The notes under the pieces are model-generated. The model made no database searches and was not told the DNA's origin. It saw only the letters and a list, made by a program, of their open reading frames with translations. Below, piece after piece: positions 8,502-17,639 of a stretch of 64,000 nt of DNA. Made by a program: the position numbers and the translations under genes. The DNA comes from Schaalia vaccimaxillae DSM 15804 (GTDB taxonomy: Bacteria; Actinomycetota; Actinomycetes; Actinomycetales; Actinomycetaceae): NCBI RefSeq assembly GCF_000420425.1, contig NZ_ATUX01000010.1:62001-126000 (forward strand). Direction: 5' to 3'. Position 1 is the first letter of the stretch; every line of letters starts with the position of its first letter.

Positions 8502-10905
8502 TCTTCTCCTTGCCAACACCGCGCATAGACGACACTCCTGCCACGTCGGCCTCGTCCTCGTTCCTGGAAGAACGCAAACGCCTGCGCGCAGTGCGCACCA
8601 AACCCCAGACGAACAGCAGACCAACGCCGCAGGCAGCAGTAAACGTCAGAGCATCCTCCCAGCCAGCGCGCATCCGTACCAACACGGAACGTTCATCATT
8701 TAAGACCGTGCCGTCGGGAGTCGACACCAGATAACGCACCTGAATGTCACCCGAACCAATAGCCGTCACCGGCACCTTGATCGTCGTCGCAGACTTTGCC
8801 TTGACGCTCTGATCCGCAACAACTTCGGACTGTAGACGCGGATCCGAGGGCACCAAAGTCACTGCCACATCCACGTTCCACGGCAATGTATTACGCACCC
8901 GCACCGGAAAATCCGCTGCCTTATTAATGAGATTAACCGTATCTGTTGGCTCCACGGTGATCTGGCGATACAAAGAATCCACCTGCGCTTGCAACGTATC
9001 CGCCTGCTCAACCTGGTGCGCAGGCGAAACCCCAGCCGATAAGGCAGTCAAAAAACCGCCATTGATTGAGGAGATCACCAAATCAGGATCATCTGTCGCA
9101 TTGGCCAGCGGCTCAAGACTCGCATACGCCTGCGAGGTCACCTCCATTGCTTGCAACGAATCCGAGGTCACCTGCGCTGTGGCGATGGGAGCCCGCTCCA
9201 CATCGGTGGCTTCAGAATCGACCAACGCCGAAAAGGACAAGGCTTCGATCCACGGTACGTCATAGAGAGCAGATAACCGCGAAGTCAAAGACTCGTCGAG
9301 CTTGGTCGAGCGGGGTACCGTGGCGAAAAGAGTGCGAGACGAGGCCGGGCGCTCGCGGGTGATGATCGCCGTAATGGCCGCGAGCGCCTGCTCGGCGTCA
9401 AGGGCGTCCGCGTCGTTATCAGCTTCGAAACCCAGTAGCTCGGTGATGTCGGATTGCTGGGCGAGAACGGTCGTAGTCGATTCTGACGCGAAGGAGGAAT
9501 GGTATCCATCTTGGGAATACTCCACGTGCGCCAAAGAGGTGAAGTCCAGGTCCTCATCTACCGGCAGGCCAGCCCCAGTGGGGGCAATGATCGTCGAGTC
9601 AGGGAAAGCTGTCAGTGTGTGTGTCCCAAAAGAGGATTGCGTTGGCCACACCACGTTATCGATGAGGGTTGGCCCCTCAGGTTTTGGAGCTGTGGCCTGG
9701 TCCCCCCATCCGGCTTGCGCAGCCGAGGTGGGGAACTCGGTGACCGTGTGGACTGCCCGCTTCAACAGTGCATCGTGGTGGAGCATTGCCAACAACGATA
9801 GGTCAGCGTCGCCCTCGGGAAGAGCGATGACTTCGCCTGCATTTTGCATGAAAGTCGAGACAAATTGGCGATTCGCAGCATCGGTGGTGCGTTGGCGTTC
9901 CGCCTGATCATTCTGATCAAGCGCGGTTGAGGGTGTGTCCGGGCTGGTCGTCGAACTCTGGTTTGGGGTGTCGTCGCTAGCCTGGGTTGACGGGCTGGCT
10001 CCAGACTGAGACTGGCTGGTGGTTGAGGATTGCTTGTCAGACTGAGATTGCGGATCGTCTGAGTCAGTGCTTTCAGCTAGGTCCACGGCGTTCCATCCTT
10101 GGGGGATGACCGAGGCCTCGGCGGCGATAGCGGTTCCGGGCAGTGAGGCGATATCGAGGATGGTTGCTCGTTCGGCTCGGTTGTCCGAATAGTTGTTTGT
10201 TGTCCACGGCACCACCGTGGTTAAACGGGTCTTGGCAACATTGACGTCGGAGGTGGTCCACACGACGATTGATCGATCTTCGCCGTGGGCGTCGCCTGCT
10301 TGCGCCTTGACGGAGACGATGCGCGGACCCCACTCCCACTCTGACGCCAAAGGTAAAGAGTCGCGAGGGATACGGATTGAAAAGTTGCGGGACTGTCCAG
10401 CTGCTAGAGCTTCGCCGATCGTTTCTTCGGCAACGGGGAAGGTCCACAGCCACTGGTTTTCAAGGGAATGGGTCAAGGCTGCCACAGACGAGGGGGTATC
10501 GGCTTGAACCCCAATTTCGATGCTGAGGGTATCGAAGTTTTGGTCAGTGGTATTGACGAGGTTGCCTGAAACGATCAGTTCGTCCTCGTTGACGAGGATG
10601 CGAGGCTCCAGATCATTAATGACCACGTCGATACCCTCGTTGGGGATTGGCACCCCGAGCACCGCTGGAAGAGTAGCCGTCGAAGATGCGGCCCCGGGGG
10701 TGGTGTCTGCGGTGGCAAGGGGCGACCTCGTAGAAGCGGGGGGTGAGTCGACAGCGTGGGGGATAGGCATGGCTGCGGTAGGTGGAACCGCAGCGCAAAA
10801 GGCGATTGCTAATGTTCCCACGCTTGCCAGCATTCCCCACAATCTTGTGGAAGTGGCTGGCGGATGCTTGGTGGAGTCGATGGTGGCAGAGCGATTCAAA
10901 TCCAC
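8494..10905 (-). CDS. DUF6049 family secreted membrane-anchored protein (Rv3909-like)
   Basis: About 803 residues. Position, size and architecture match the actinobacterial DUF6049 protein that always sits between the NUDIX gene and murJ: an N-terminal signal peptide (hydrophobic run near residues 23-45, ending PPTAAMP), a large extracytoplasmic region, and a C-terminal helix (LTFTAACGVGLLFVWGLV) with a basic tail. A Ser/Thr/Gln-rich spacer lies in the middle. Its role is unknown, but the linkage to murJ suggests envelope assembly. The chosen start is the GTG at 10905, just after the NUDIX stop. An ORF to 10962 would begin inside the NUDIX gene. Confidence 0.85.
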   Translation of the reverse strand: MDLNRSATIDSTKHPPATSTRLWGMLASVGTLAIAFCAAVPPTAAMPIPHAVDSPPASTRSPLATADTTPGAASSTATLPAVLGVPIPNEGIDVVINDLEPRILVNEDELIVSGNLVNTTDQNFDTLSIEIGVQADTPSSVAALTHSLENQWLWTFPVAEETIGEALAAGQSRNFSIRIPRDSLPLASEWEWGPRIVSVKAQAGDAHGEDRSIVVWTTSDVNVAKTRLTTVVPWTTNNYSDNRAERATILDIASLPGTAIAAEASVIPQGWNAVDLAESTDSDDPQSQSDKQSSTTSQSQSGASPSTQASDDTPNQSSTTSPDTPSTALDQNDQAERQRTTDAANRQFVSTFMQNAGEVIALPEGDADLSLLAMLHHDALLKRAVHTVTEFPTSAAQAGWGDQATAPKPEGPTLIDNVVWPTQSSFGTHTLTAFPDSTIIAPTGAGLPVDEDLDFTSLAHVEYSQDGYHSSFASESTTTVLAQQSDITELLGFEADNDADALDAEQALAAITAIITRERPASSRTLFATVPRSTKLDESLTSRLSALYDVPWIEALSFSALVDSEATDVERAPIATAQVTSDSLQAMEVTSQAYASLEPLANATDDPDLVISSINGGFLTALSAGVSPAHQVEQADTLQAQVDSLYRQITVEPTDTVNLINKAADFPVRVRNTLPWNVDVAVTLVPSDPRLQSEVVADQSVKAKSATTIKVPVTAIGSGDIQVRYLVSTPDGTVLNDERSVLVRMRAGWEDALTFTAACGVGLLFVWGLVRTARRRLRSSRNEDEADVAGVSSMRGVGKEKND

Positions 10906-10909
10906 GGCC

Positions 10910-11446
10910 TCACGACCCCCGATAGAGCAGATCCAAAGCGACGGAAACAATGCGGCGCTCATTGGGATATGCCAACTGATGAGTCATGTCGCGCAGCGGG
11001 ATCCACGCCGCCTCCTCAGCCTCGTGATCCGGATCGTGTTCAACGGTCACTTCGCCCGACACGTAACCCATGAGGTAGTGGTGAACGACTTTGTGGACGC
11101 GCCGATCCGCCCCCGAAAACCAATAGTCGATGGATGCCAGGTGGCGGATGATGCGCCCGTGGATGCCCGTTTCTTCGGCCACTTCACGTAAAGCTGCTTG
11201 CTCGGGCGACTCGCCTGCCTCCAAGTGACCCTTAGGAAGACACCACTCGATGCGGCCTGCACGATTGCGACGGGCGATCAGAGCTGCGTAAGGCACACCG
11301 TCTTGAACGTCGACCACGATGCCACCAGCTGAAGTTTCCGAGGAAATGGGCAAATTTGGGGACTGAGAATGGGATGCACGCGAGGATGCATGAAAACGCG
11401 GAGGTCGAGGAACCCCCGGTCGATGATCCGTTGGACGTGCAGACAT
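10910..11446 (-). CDS. NUDIX hydrolase
   Basis: About 178 residues with a full Nudix box, GHLEAGES-x5-LREVAEETGI, matching G-x5-E-x7-R-E-U-x-E-E-x-G-U and supplying the Mg-binding glutamates. The preceding W-C-L-P-K segment is the usual strand before the box. Nudix enzymes cleave nucleoside diphosphates linked to another group. In mycobacteria the gene at this place (Rv3908) is a MutT-like protein. The GTG at 11455 is an alternative start. The gene diverges from cca across only about 70 bp and is followed almost directly by the DUF6049 gene. Confidence 0.92.
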   Translation of the reverse strand: MSARPTDHRPGVPRPPRFHASSRASHSQSPNLPISSETSAGGIVVDVQDGVPYAALIARRNRAGRIEWCLPKGHLEAGESPEQAALREVAEETGIHGRIIRHLASIDYWFSGADRRVHKVVHHYLMGYVSGEVTVEHDPDHEAEEAAWIPLRDMTHQLAYPNERRIVSVALDLLYRGS

Positions 11447-11516
11447 GAGGTCCACTCTAGTTGCCTACGGGGCGGGAGTGGTCTGGGCGGGCCGTAACGT
11501 GGCACTCTTGGATGTG

Positions 11517-13178
11517 ATGAGCGCACAGAACTCGACCACTGACAACACCGCACGCAACCTTGACCAGGGGCGTAAGACCCCAGGCTGTGACTTCAATGGC
11601 AGCGAACACTTTGCAAATGGGGTAGGCGGGTTTGACATCCCTACCCTCATGGCCAATGCCCAGCGGACCTTCGCATCATTGCCGTCAGAAATCCTTGAAC
11701 TTGGGCGGGTTTTTGAAGATGCGGGCGAAGAAATCGCCCTCGTTGGAGGTCCCGTTCGCGACGCTTTCCTTGGCGTGACACCCCACGACTTTGATCTAAC
11801 AACGTCTGCGCGCCCAGACCGCACAGAAGAACTGCTCGACCAGTGGGGCCACGCCGTGTGGGATATCGGCAAAGAGTTCGGCACCATCGGAGCCAGGCGC
11901 GGTGACCTCGTCGTCGAAGTCACCACCTATCGCACCGACTCCTACGAAGTCGGATCACGCAAACCCGAAGTGGCTTTCGGTGACACCCTCGAAGGAGACC
12001 TGACCCGCCGGGACTTCACTGTCAACGCCATGGCTATGCGCCTGCCGCAGATGGCCCTCGTTGACCCCCACCACGGCCTCGAAGATTTGGCGCAAGGGCG
12101 CCTGCGCACCCCCGTCACCGCCCAACAATCTTTCGACGACGATCCGCTGCGCATCATGCGGGCCGCGCGATTTGCCGCCCAGCTTGGCCTCGACGTCGAC
12201 CTCGACGTGATGGACGCTATGGGAGCGATGGCTCACCGGCTCGACATTGTGTCGGCCGAACGCATCCGCGCAGAACTTGAACGCCTCATCATTTCCCCAT
12301 ATCCGCGCCGTGGTCTGGAACTGATGGTCCACACGGGTGTGTGTGACATCGTGCTGCCCGAACTGTCCAACCTGGTGTCCACCGTTGACGAACACAACCG
12401 ACACAAGGACGTGTACGAGCACACCCTGATCGTCCTCGACCAGGCCATGGACTTAGAAACCGGGCCGGATGGGCCCGTGCCCAGCCCCGACTTCATCCTC
12501 CGTTTTGCAGCCATCATGCACGACGTGGGCAAACCCGACACTCGGCGTTTTGAGGCCGGCGGCACCGTGTCCTTCCACCACCACGAAATTGTCGGCGCCA
12601 AGTTGACGCGCAAACGCATGAAGGCACTCAAGTTCGACAAGGCCACCACGCAGGCCGTCTCCGACCTGGTTGCGTTGCACTTGCGTTTCCATGGTTACGG
12701 CGAAGCAGCCTGGTCAGATTCCGCGGTACGTAGGTACGTGGCCGACGCCGGTGACCTGTTGGAGCGCCTCCATCGCCTGACCCGCGCCGACTGCACGACG
12801 CGCAACCGTCGTAAAGCCCAGTATCTGTCGGCCGCCTACGACGACCTTGAGTCGCGTATCGCGGCCCTACGCGAACAAGAAGAACTTGACGCGATCCGCC
12901 CCGACCTTGACGGTGACCAGATCATGGAGATTCTGTGTCTGCGCCCCTCTAAAGCGGTGAAGATGGCGCGCGACTACCTGCTTGAGTTGCGTATGGAGCG
13001 CGGGCCGCTGGGCGAGGAGGCTGCCAGAGAAGCGCTGTTGGCCTGGTGGGCATCTGACGAGGTTCGTGAGATTGCCGCCGAATATCAGGCGCAGCAAGCC
13101 AAGTGGGAAGCTTTGGTGGCCCAGAAGAAAGCGAAGAAGGCTGCGGCCAAGGCGAAGCGGGTCGCTGAGGGCGGGTGA
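11517..13178 (+). CDS. cca: CCA tRNA nucleotidyltransferase
   Basis: This enzyme adds or repairs the 3' CCA of tRNAs. It has the class II polymerase-beta motif VGGPVRDAFLG with DFDLTTSARP as the metal-binding DxD-type box, the RRDFTVNAMA motif, and an HD domain (HKDVYEHTL, then MHDVGKPDTRR). A Lys/Ala-rich tail ends the protein. The start is uncertain. An ORF opens at 11445 but overlaps the divergent NUDIX gene. I place it at the ATG at 11517, and an ATG at 11649 would still leave a whole catalytic core. The gene is the pcnA (Rv3907c) counterpart. Confidence 0.93.
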   Translation: MSAQNSTTDNTARNLDQGRKTPGCDFNGSEHFANGVGGFDIPTLMANAQRTFASLPSEILELGRVFEDAGEEIALVGGPVRDAFLGVTPHDFDLTTSARPDRTEELLDQWGHAVWDIGKEFGTIGARRGDLVVEVTTYRTDSYEVGSRKPEVAFGDTLEGDLTRRDFTVNAMAMRLPQMALVDPHHGLEDLAQGRLRTPVTAQQSFDDDPLRIMRAARFAAQLGLDVDLDVMDAMGAMAHRLDIVSAERIRAELERLIISPYPRRGLELMVHTGVCDIVLPELSNLVSTVDEHNRHKDVYEHTLIVLDQAMDLETGPDGPVPSPDFILRFAAIMHDVGKPDTRRFEAGGTVSFHHHEIVGAKLTRKRMKALKFDKATTQAVSDLVALHLRFHGYGEAAWSDSAVRRYVADAGDLLERLHRLTRADCTTRNRRKAQYLSAAYDDLESRIAALREQEELDAIRPDLDGDQIMEILCLRPSKAVKMARDYLLELRMERGPLGEEAAREALLAWWASDEVREIAAEYQAQQAKWEALVAQKKAKKAAAKAKRVAEGG

Positions 13179-13182
13179 CGCC

Positions 13183-13286
13183 GACGCCCACCGCTATACG
13201 CTGACATCAACCGTTATGCGTCGACACCCACCGTTATACGCCGACGGAGGTTCGTCGACGAACCGGCATCAGCGCGTAACGGTGGG
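13183..13286. repeat. Palindromic repeat family B, copy 1, with three 20-bp tandem units
   Basis: Three direct 20-bp units of the type GAC-x3-CCACCGTTATACGCC (13183-13242) run into a 60-bp palindrome (13227-13286). Its outer arms are CCCACCGTTATACGC and GCGTAACGGTGGG, and it has an inner hairpin GGTTCG-TCGA-CGAACC. Related palindromes lie at 35997-36056 and 46403-46462. All three lie between convergent genes, here cca and the CPBP protease, so a bidirectional terminator role is plausible. Confidence 0.8.
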
Positions 13287-13291
13287 TTTCG

Positions 13292-14287
13292 CTACGGGTT
13301 AGCGTATCCGAGGTCCGTGTCCGGCCAAACGGAGACGGGCATTGTCGAGGCCGGGCGCAGCGAACGGAACTCGCGGGATACGAATACGACAATTACGACT
13401 ACGAGGATAATCGGCCATCCTCCCCACCCCATGAGTGTTGCCGAGACCGTATCGACAGTGGAGTTTGATGCTGCGAAGAGCAGCGCTGTACCTGGAACGA
13501 AAGCGTTGATTGCCCCGTGGCCTACAGCGGCTGGCCAGATTGAGCCGGTCCGTTCGTACGCCCACGCCAGTAATGAGCCGACGCCCAGGCAGAATACGCA
13601 CATCATCGCCAGACCCAACAGGGGATTCGACGGGTAGTTGTATCCGAGTAGGATCAGCGGGGCATGCCACAGGCCCCAGATAACCGACGTGACCATGACA
13701 GCCCGCCGCTTGCCGATCAACACAGATAATCGCGAATGAAGAAAACCACGCCAACCGATTTCCTCACCGGCTGCGGGAAACATGTTGATCAGGCTCGCAA
13801 GGGCGAAGCTGAGGAGCTGAAGAACCCAGAGAACCCTCATTGGCAACGGTGGAGCTTCATCCCGATCCGCGGCCTGCTGGGCAATGACCTGTCGAAATTG
13901 CCCCATGCCGACAATATCGAGGTCGTAACTTCCAAAAAGTGAAGAAGTTACTAAGGCGCCGATCGTGATGATGCTTGTCAATCCGATGAGAATGAGGGAT
14001 GTGACCAGGAAATTGACAATGTTGTGACCGGTGAGCCAGATTCCCAAAGAATCGCGGATTCGTTGATGTTCAACAAAGTGGACGGTGAGCATTGAAGCGA
14101 CCATCGGTGTCAGCATCATGCCTATTGAAATTACGGGAAACAGTGGGGATGAAAGGCCTGTCCCAAACCACAACGGAAGAGCTATCACCCAAGCTAGACA
14201 GTATGCGAGCACGCAATAGACGGTGATCGAAATCCAGGGCTTCACGGCTTTAAAGCTAGCACTCGGTGGAATGAGGTAGCGGCACAT
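13292..14287 (-). CDS. CPBP family intramembrane glutamic endopeptidase
   Basis: 331 residues with about eight transmembrane helices. The CPBP (CAAX protease / bacteriocin-processing) motifs are all present: EEIGWRGFLHSRL with the catalytic Glu pair and Arg, WGLWHAPL with the first His, and GHGAINAF with the second conserved His and Asn. Members cleave within or near membranes, and some provide bacteriocin self-immunity. The substrate is not predictable here. The gene is not in an operon. It diverges from gnd across 200 bp and converges on cca. Confidence 0.9.
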   Translation of the reverse strand: MCRYLIPPSASFKAVKPWISITVYCVLAYCLAWVIALPLWFGTGLSSPLFPVISIGMMLTPMVASMLTVHFVEHQRIRDSLGIWLTGHNIVNFLVTSLILIGLTSIITIGALVTSSLFGSYDLDIVGMGQFRQVIAQQAADRDEAPPLPMRVLWVLQLLSFALASLINMFPAAGEEIGWRGFLHSRLSVLIGKRRAVMVTSVIWGLWHAPLILLGYNYPSNPLLGLAMMCVFCLGVGSLLAWAYERTGSIWPAAVGHGAINAFVPGTALLFAASNSTVDTVSATLMGWGGWPIILVVVIVVFVSREFRSLRPASTMPVSVWPDTDLGYANP

Positions 14288-14487
14288 TCGACTCGTCTTT
14301 AAGGACGACTGCTTGTTCGTTCCGGATTCTGCCGCGAATTGAAGGTATTCCAGTTGAATTCACTGCCGTCAGACGCGCGCGTATCGCTACGCCGCCGTAG
14401 TCTGGACTTGTGGCCAGCTCACGCATTCACGTCCGAACGAGTTGACCGACCAGTACCGCCTACTCCCAGTATCGCCAGGAGGCACCT

Positions 14488-15957
14488 ATGAACACCTTCA
14501 CGCCCGAAGCAGCCAGCGCCGATATTGGCGTGTATGGGTTAGGTGTGATGGGCGCGAATTTGGCGCGCAATTTGGCTCGTAATGGGTATCGGACGGCGGT
14601 GTTTAATCGTACGTTGGCTCGCACTGAGCGTTTGATGGCGGCTCATGGTGGCGGGACTGAGGGTGTGTTTGTGCCCTCTGAGTCGTTGGATGATTTTGTA
14701 GCGTCGCTGGTGCGGCCTCGCGTGGCGATCATTATGGTTCAAGCCGGTGTCGCCACGGACGAAGCGATGAAGCAGTTGGCCGAGCATATGGAAGCTGGCG
14801 ACATCATTGTTGATTGTGGGAACTCGTTGTTTTCTGACACGGTCAGGCGTGAGCGTTGGGCGCGTGAGCGCGGCCTGCATTTTGTGGGTGCGGGTGTGTC
14901 TGGTGGTGAAGAGGGCGCCCTGTGGGGTCCGTCGATTATGCCCGGTGGGACGCGGGAGTCTTATGACCGTTTGGGGCCCATGTTTGAAAAGATTTCAGCT
15001 CATTACCAAGGTGAGCCGTGCTGTACTCATGTGGGGGCTGATGGTGCGGGTCACTTCGTCAAGATGGTGCACAACGGTATTGAGTACGCCGACATGCAGG
15101 TGATTGCTGAGGCGTACAACTTGTTGCGTGAGGGCTTGGGGTTGGCGCCCGCGGCGATTGCGGACATTTTTGCTCAGTGGAACCAGGGTGAGCTCAATTC
15201 GTATCTGATGGAGATCACCGTTGAGGTGTTGCGTCAGGTTGATGCCGACACGGGTGTGCCGTTGGTGGATCTGATTGTGGATCAGGCGTCGCAAAAGGGT
15301 ACGGGTAAGTGGACGGTTCAAACGGCTTTGGATTTGGCGGTTCCTGTTACCGGTATTGGTGAGGCGACCTTTGCTCGTGGTGCGTCGTGTTCGTTGCCTC
15401 AGCGCGCGGCTGCTCGTGGTCTTGAGGGTTCGGCTTCTGCGATTGAGGTGGCCGACGAGGATGTGGCCGCGTTTGTTGAAGATGTGCGCCAAGCGTTGTT
15501 TGCGTCCAAGGTTGTGGCCTATTCGCAGGGTTTTGATGAGATCACTGCGGGCGCCGATGCTTTTGGTTGGCAGATTGACAAGGGTGCGTTGGCTAAGATC
15601 TGGCGGGCTGGATGCATCATTCGCGCAGGCTTCTTAGACGACATTGCTTCGGCGTACGAGGCCGATCCAGATTTGCCGTTGCTGCTGGCTGCTGGTCCTT
15701 TTGCTCAGCGTTTCCAAGAATGCGTGCCTTCGCTTCGTAGGATCGTGGCGCTGTCGGCGATGGCGGGTGTACCGGCCCCGGTGTTCTCGTCCTCGTTGTC
15801 CTACTTTGATCAGATTCGCGCCCAGCGTTTGCCCGCCGCCCTGATCCAAGGTCAACGCGACTTCTTTGGATCCCACACCTACGCACGCATCGACAAACCC
15901 GGCGTCTTCCACACCCTGTGGGCAACCGAAGGTCGCGCCGAAGAACAATGGTCTTGA
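14488..15957 (+). CDS. gnd: 6-phosphogluconate dehydrogenase, decarboxylating
   Basis: This enzyme converts 6-phosphogluconate to ribulose 5-phosphate and CO2 in the pentose phosphate pathway. The 489-residue protein has the N-terminal Rossmann motif GVYGLGVMGANLARNLARNG followed by the phosphate-contacting F-N-R-T, the substrate motif GGEEGA and the catalytic K-M-V-H-N-G-I-E-Y. The length is that of the long homodimeric form. CCAGGAGG stands 5 bp before the ATG. Codon choice changes within the gene: most of it uses many T- and G-ending codons, while the last 120 bp use mainly C-ending ones like the neighbours. Confidence 0.97.
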   Translation: MNTFTPEAASADIGVYGLGVMGANLARNLARNGYRTAVFNRTLARTERLMAAHGGGTEGVFVPSESLDDFVASLVRPRVAIIMVQAGVATDEAMKQLAEHMEAGDIIVDCGNSLFSDTVRRERWARERGLHFVGAGVSGGEEGALWGPSIMPGGTRESYDRLGPMFEKISAHYQGEPCCTHVGADGAGHFVKMVHNGIEYADMQVIAEAYNLLREGLGLAPAAIADIFAQWNQGELNSYLMEITVEVLRQVDADTGVPLVDLIVDQASQKGTGKWTVQTALDLAVPVTGIGEATFARGASCSLPQRAAARGLEGSASAIEVADEDVAAFVEDVRQALFASKVVAYSQGFDEITAGADAFGWQIDKGALAKIWRAGCIIRAGFLDDIASAYEADPDLPLLLAAGPFAQRFQECVPSLRRIVALSAMAGVPAPVFSSSLSYFDQIRAQRLPAALIQGQRDFFGSHTYARIDKPGVFHTLWATEGRAEEQWS

Positions 15958-16088
15958 GATAACTGTAAGAGTTATGAGATAACTCGAGATTTTTTGAGAT
16001 AACTGGGTGTTTTTATCTCATAACTCGCACTTGTTATGAGATAACTACCCACTTTTATCTCATAACTCATGTTTTTCTGAGATAAACT
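15956..16088 (+). promoter_or_regulatory. Array of seven GAGATAA-type sites before the AlbA_2 regulator
   Basis: Seven copies of GAGATAA(C/A) or its complement occur at about 15956, 15976, 15996, 16011, 16031, 16053 and 16077. Four of them form near-perfect palindromes of the type AGTTAT-GAG-ATAACT (15970-15984, 16011-16025, 16032-16046, 16053-16067). They fill the whole gap between gnd and the next gene. This is most simply an operator array for the adjacent winged-helix protein, implying autoregulation. Confidence 0.75.
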
Positions 16089-16094
16089 TGAGCC

Positions 16095-17555
16095 ATGATC
16101 ACCACTGAGGAGGACCTACAGGAAGCACTCGCGCGCTTGACACTGGACCGTGGCGACAGCCTGAATCTGGAAGCGAAAACTTTTTCGGAATACTCCGATT
16201 CCAGCCTCTGCCCATCACTGTGCGCACTCGCAAATCTTCCTGGAGGCGGAGCCATCCTCCTCGGAGTCGACGAACGCCAAGACAATCCGCTGGTTGGCGT
16301 TCACGATCCACATGAAATCGCCCAAAGAGTCACCTCACAAGCCCGAAAAGCTTTCAGCCCTCCCCTAACCGTGGATGTACGCACTCTGACCATGGGCGAT
16401 AAGACTGTCGTCGTCGTCAATGTTTCAGAAACACCTCAAAGCGCTAAACCTGTGAAATGGCAAGGAAAGGCATACATTCGGCAATACGACGGCGACTATA
16501 CGATGTCGCTGCAAGAACAACAGCAGATGTTGCGCCGACATGAACGACCGCGCGATGACCGCGTAGCCGTTCCAGGAACCAGTCGAAGCGATCTTGACGA
16601 AAAAGCCGTTTCTGAATTCATCACTTCCGTCAGGCAATACACCCCGGCCTTACTTAACCAGGACGATGAGACGATCTTGCGCATGCTCAACGTGGTGACC
16701 GAAGACGGTGAAGTGACTGTTGCTGGCTTATACGCGCTCGGAATCTATCCCCAGCAGTACCTGCCCCACTTGAGTTTGACGGCGGCTATTGAGCCAGATG
16801 TCGATACTTCGCGTGAAGTACGGGCGATTAATCGAACGGATTTGACCGGTAGGATCTCTCAGATCCTTAACGGAGCTGTTGAATGGGTAGCTCAAAACAT
16901 TGGCCGTAATCAGGCGGTGACCGCTGACGGAAACGGCGTAACTAAGTATGAGATTCCTCTGGTGGCAGTACGGGAAGTGATTGCCAATGCGCTGGTGCAT
17001 AGGGATCTGTCAGACGCAACCGCAGGACGAGTCGTTGAGCTTCGTTTGACGGCGAAAGGAATGGTTTTAACCAGCCCGGGAGGACTGTGGGGATTGAGTG
17101 TCGATCAACTTGGGATGCGTGACGGTAAAAGTGCTGTCAACGAGTTCTTATATGCCATCTGCCGCCATGTGGGAGGACCAGACCATCGCGTTATCGAGGC
17201 GATGGGAACAGGTATCGGTGTTGTCCGAGAAGAACTTATCAAAGGTGGGCTTGAAGCTCCTCAATTCATCGACAATGGTGTGCGTTTCACAGTGATTTTC
17301 CCTAATCACGCTCTCCACTCCAGTCGGGATCTTGCATGGCTGGGATCGCTGGGAAGTCACGATCTGACGTCTTCCCAGAAAGAAGCGCTGCTACGTATGC
17401 GACGCGGTGATGAGCTCACGAATAGCGGATATCGCTTATTCTCTGGTGTCGACGCATTGACGGCTCGTTCAGAACTCAAGAACCTTGTTGAAAAGGGGCT
17501 GGTTACTCAGATTGGCCAAAAACGAGGCACGCGTTACGTTCTTGCCGTGAGATAG
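16095..17555 (+). CDS. AlbA_2-domain ATP-binding transcriptional regulator
   Basis: 486 residues. Residues about 20-150 match the AlbA_2 (Schlafen-like) domain: E-A-K-x-F with a CALANLPGGGAILLGVDE block. Residues about 290-400 match the associated GHKL-type ATP-binding region (REVIANALVHRDLSD with the N-box Asn and HRD, then TSPGGL, then GTGIGVVREE). The last 60 residues look like a winged helix-turn-helix ending GTRYVLAVR. Such proteins are annotated as transcriptional regulators, sometimes linked to stress or phage response. The palindrome array directly upstream suggests autoregulation. The target genes are not identifiable. Confidence 0.85.
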   Translation: MITTEEDLQEALARLTLDRGDSLNLEAKTFSEYSDSSLCPSLCALANLPGGGAILLGVDERQDNPLVGVHDPHEIAQRVTSQARKAFSPPLTVDVRTLTMGDKTVVVVNVSETPQSAKPVKWQGKAYIRQYDGDYTMSLQEQQQMLRRHERPRDDRVAVPGTSRSDLDEKAVSEFITSVRQYTPALLNQDDETILRMLNVVTEDGEVTVAGLYALGIYPQQYLPHLSLTAAIEPDVDTSREVRAINRTDLTGRISQILNGAVEWVAQNIGRNQAVTADGNGVTKYEIPLVAVREVIANALVHRDLSDATAGRVVELRLTAKGMVLTSPGGLWGLSVDQLGMRDGKSAVNEFLYAICRHVGGPDHRVIEAMGTGIGVVREELIKGGLEAPQFIDNGVRFTVIFPNHALHSSRDLAWLGSLGSHDLTSSQKEALLRMRRGDELTNSGYRLFSGVDALTARSELKNLVEKGLVTQIGQKRGTRYVLAVR

Positions 17556-17639
17556 GTCGTCAAGAGGCCCAAACAATGGGGATTCACAGGTTCGGCGCAT
17601 ACGCTGGAACAGTCGACGACCGTTGAAAGGTACGAATCT

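Noticed and set aside
10963-11000. Start of the DUF6049 gene at 10962
   Set aside because: It lies inside the NUDIX gene, and a GTG right after the NUDIX stop gives a normal signal peptide.
13183-13242. Three 20-bp direct repeats that could suggest a CRISPR array
   Set aside because: The units abut without spacers, are diverged, and occur as part of a palindromic family at other loci. No cas genes are near.
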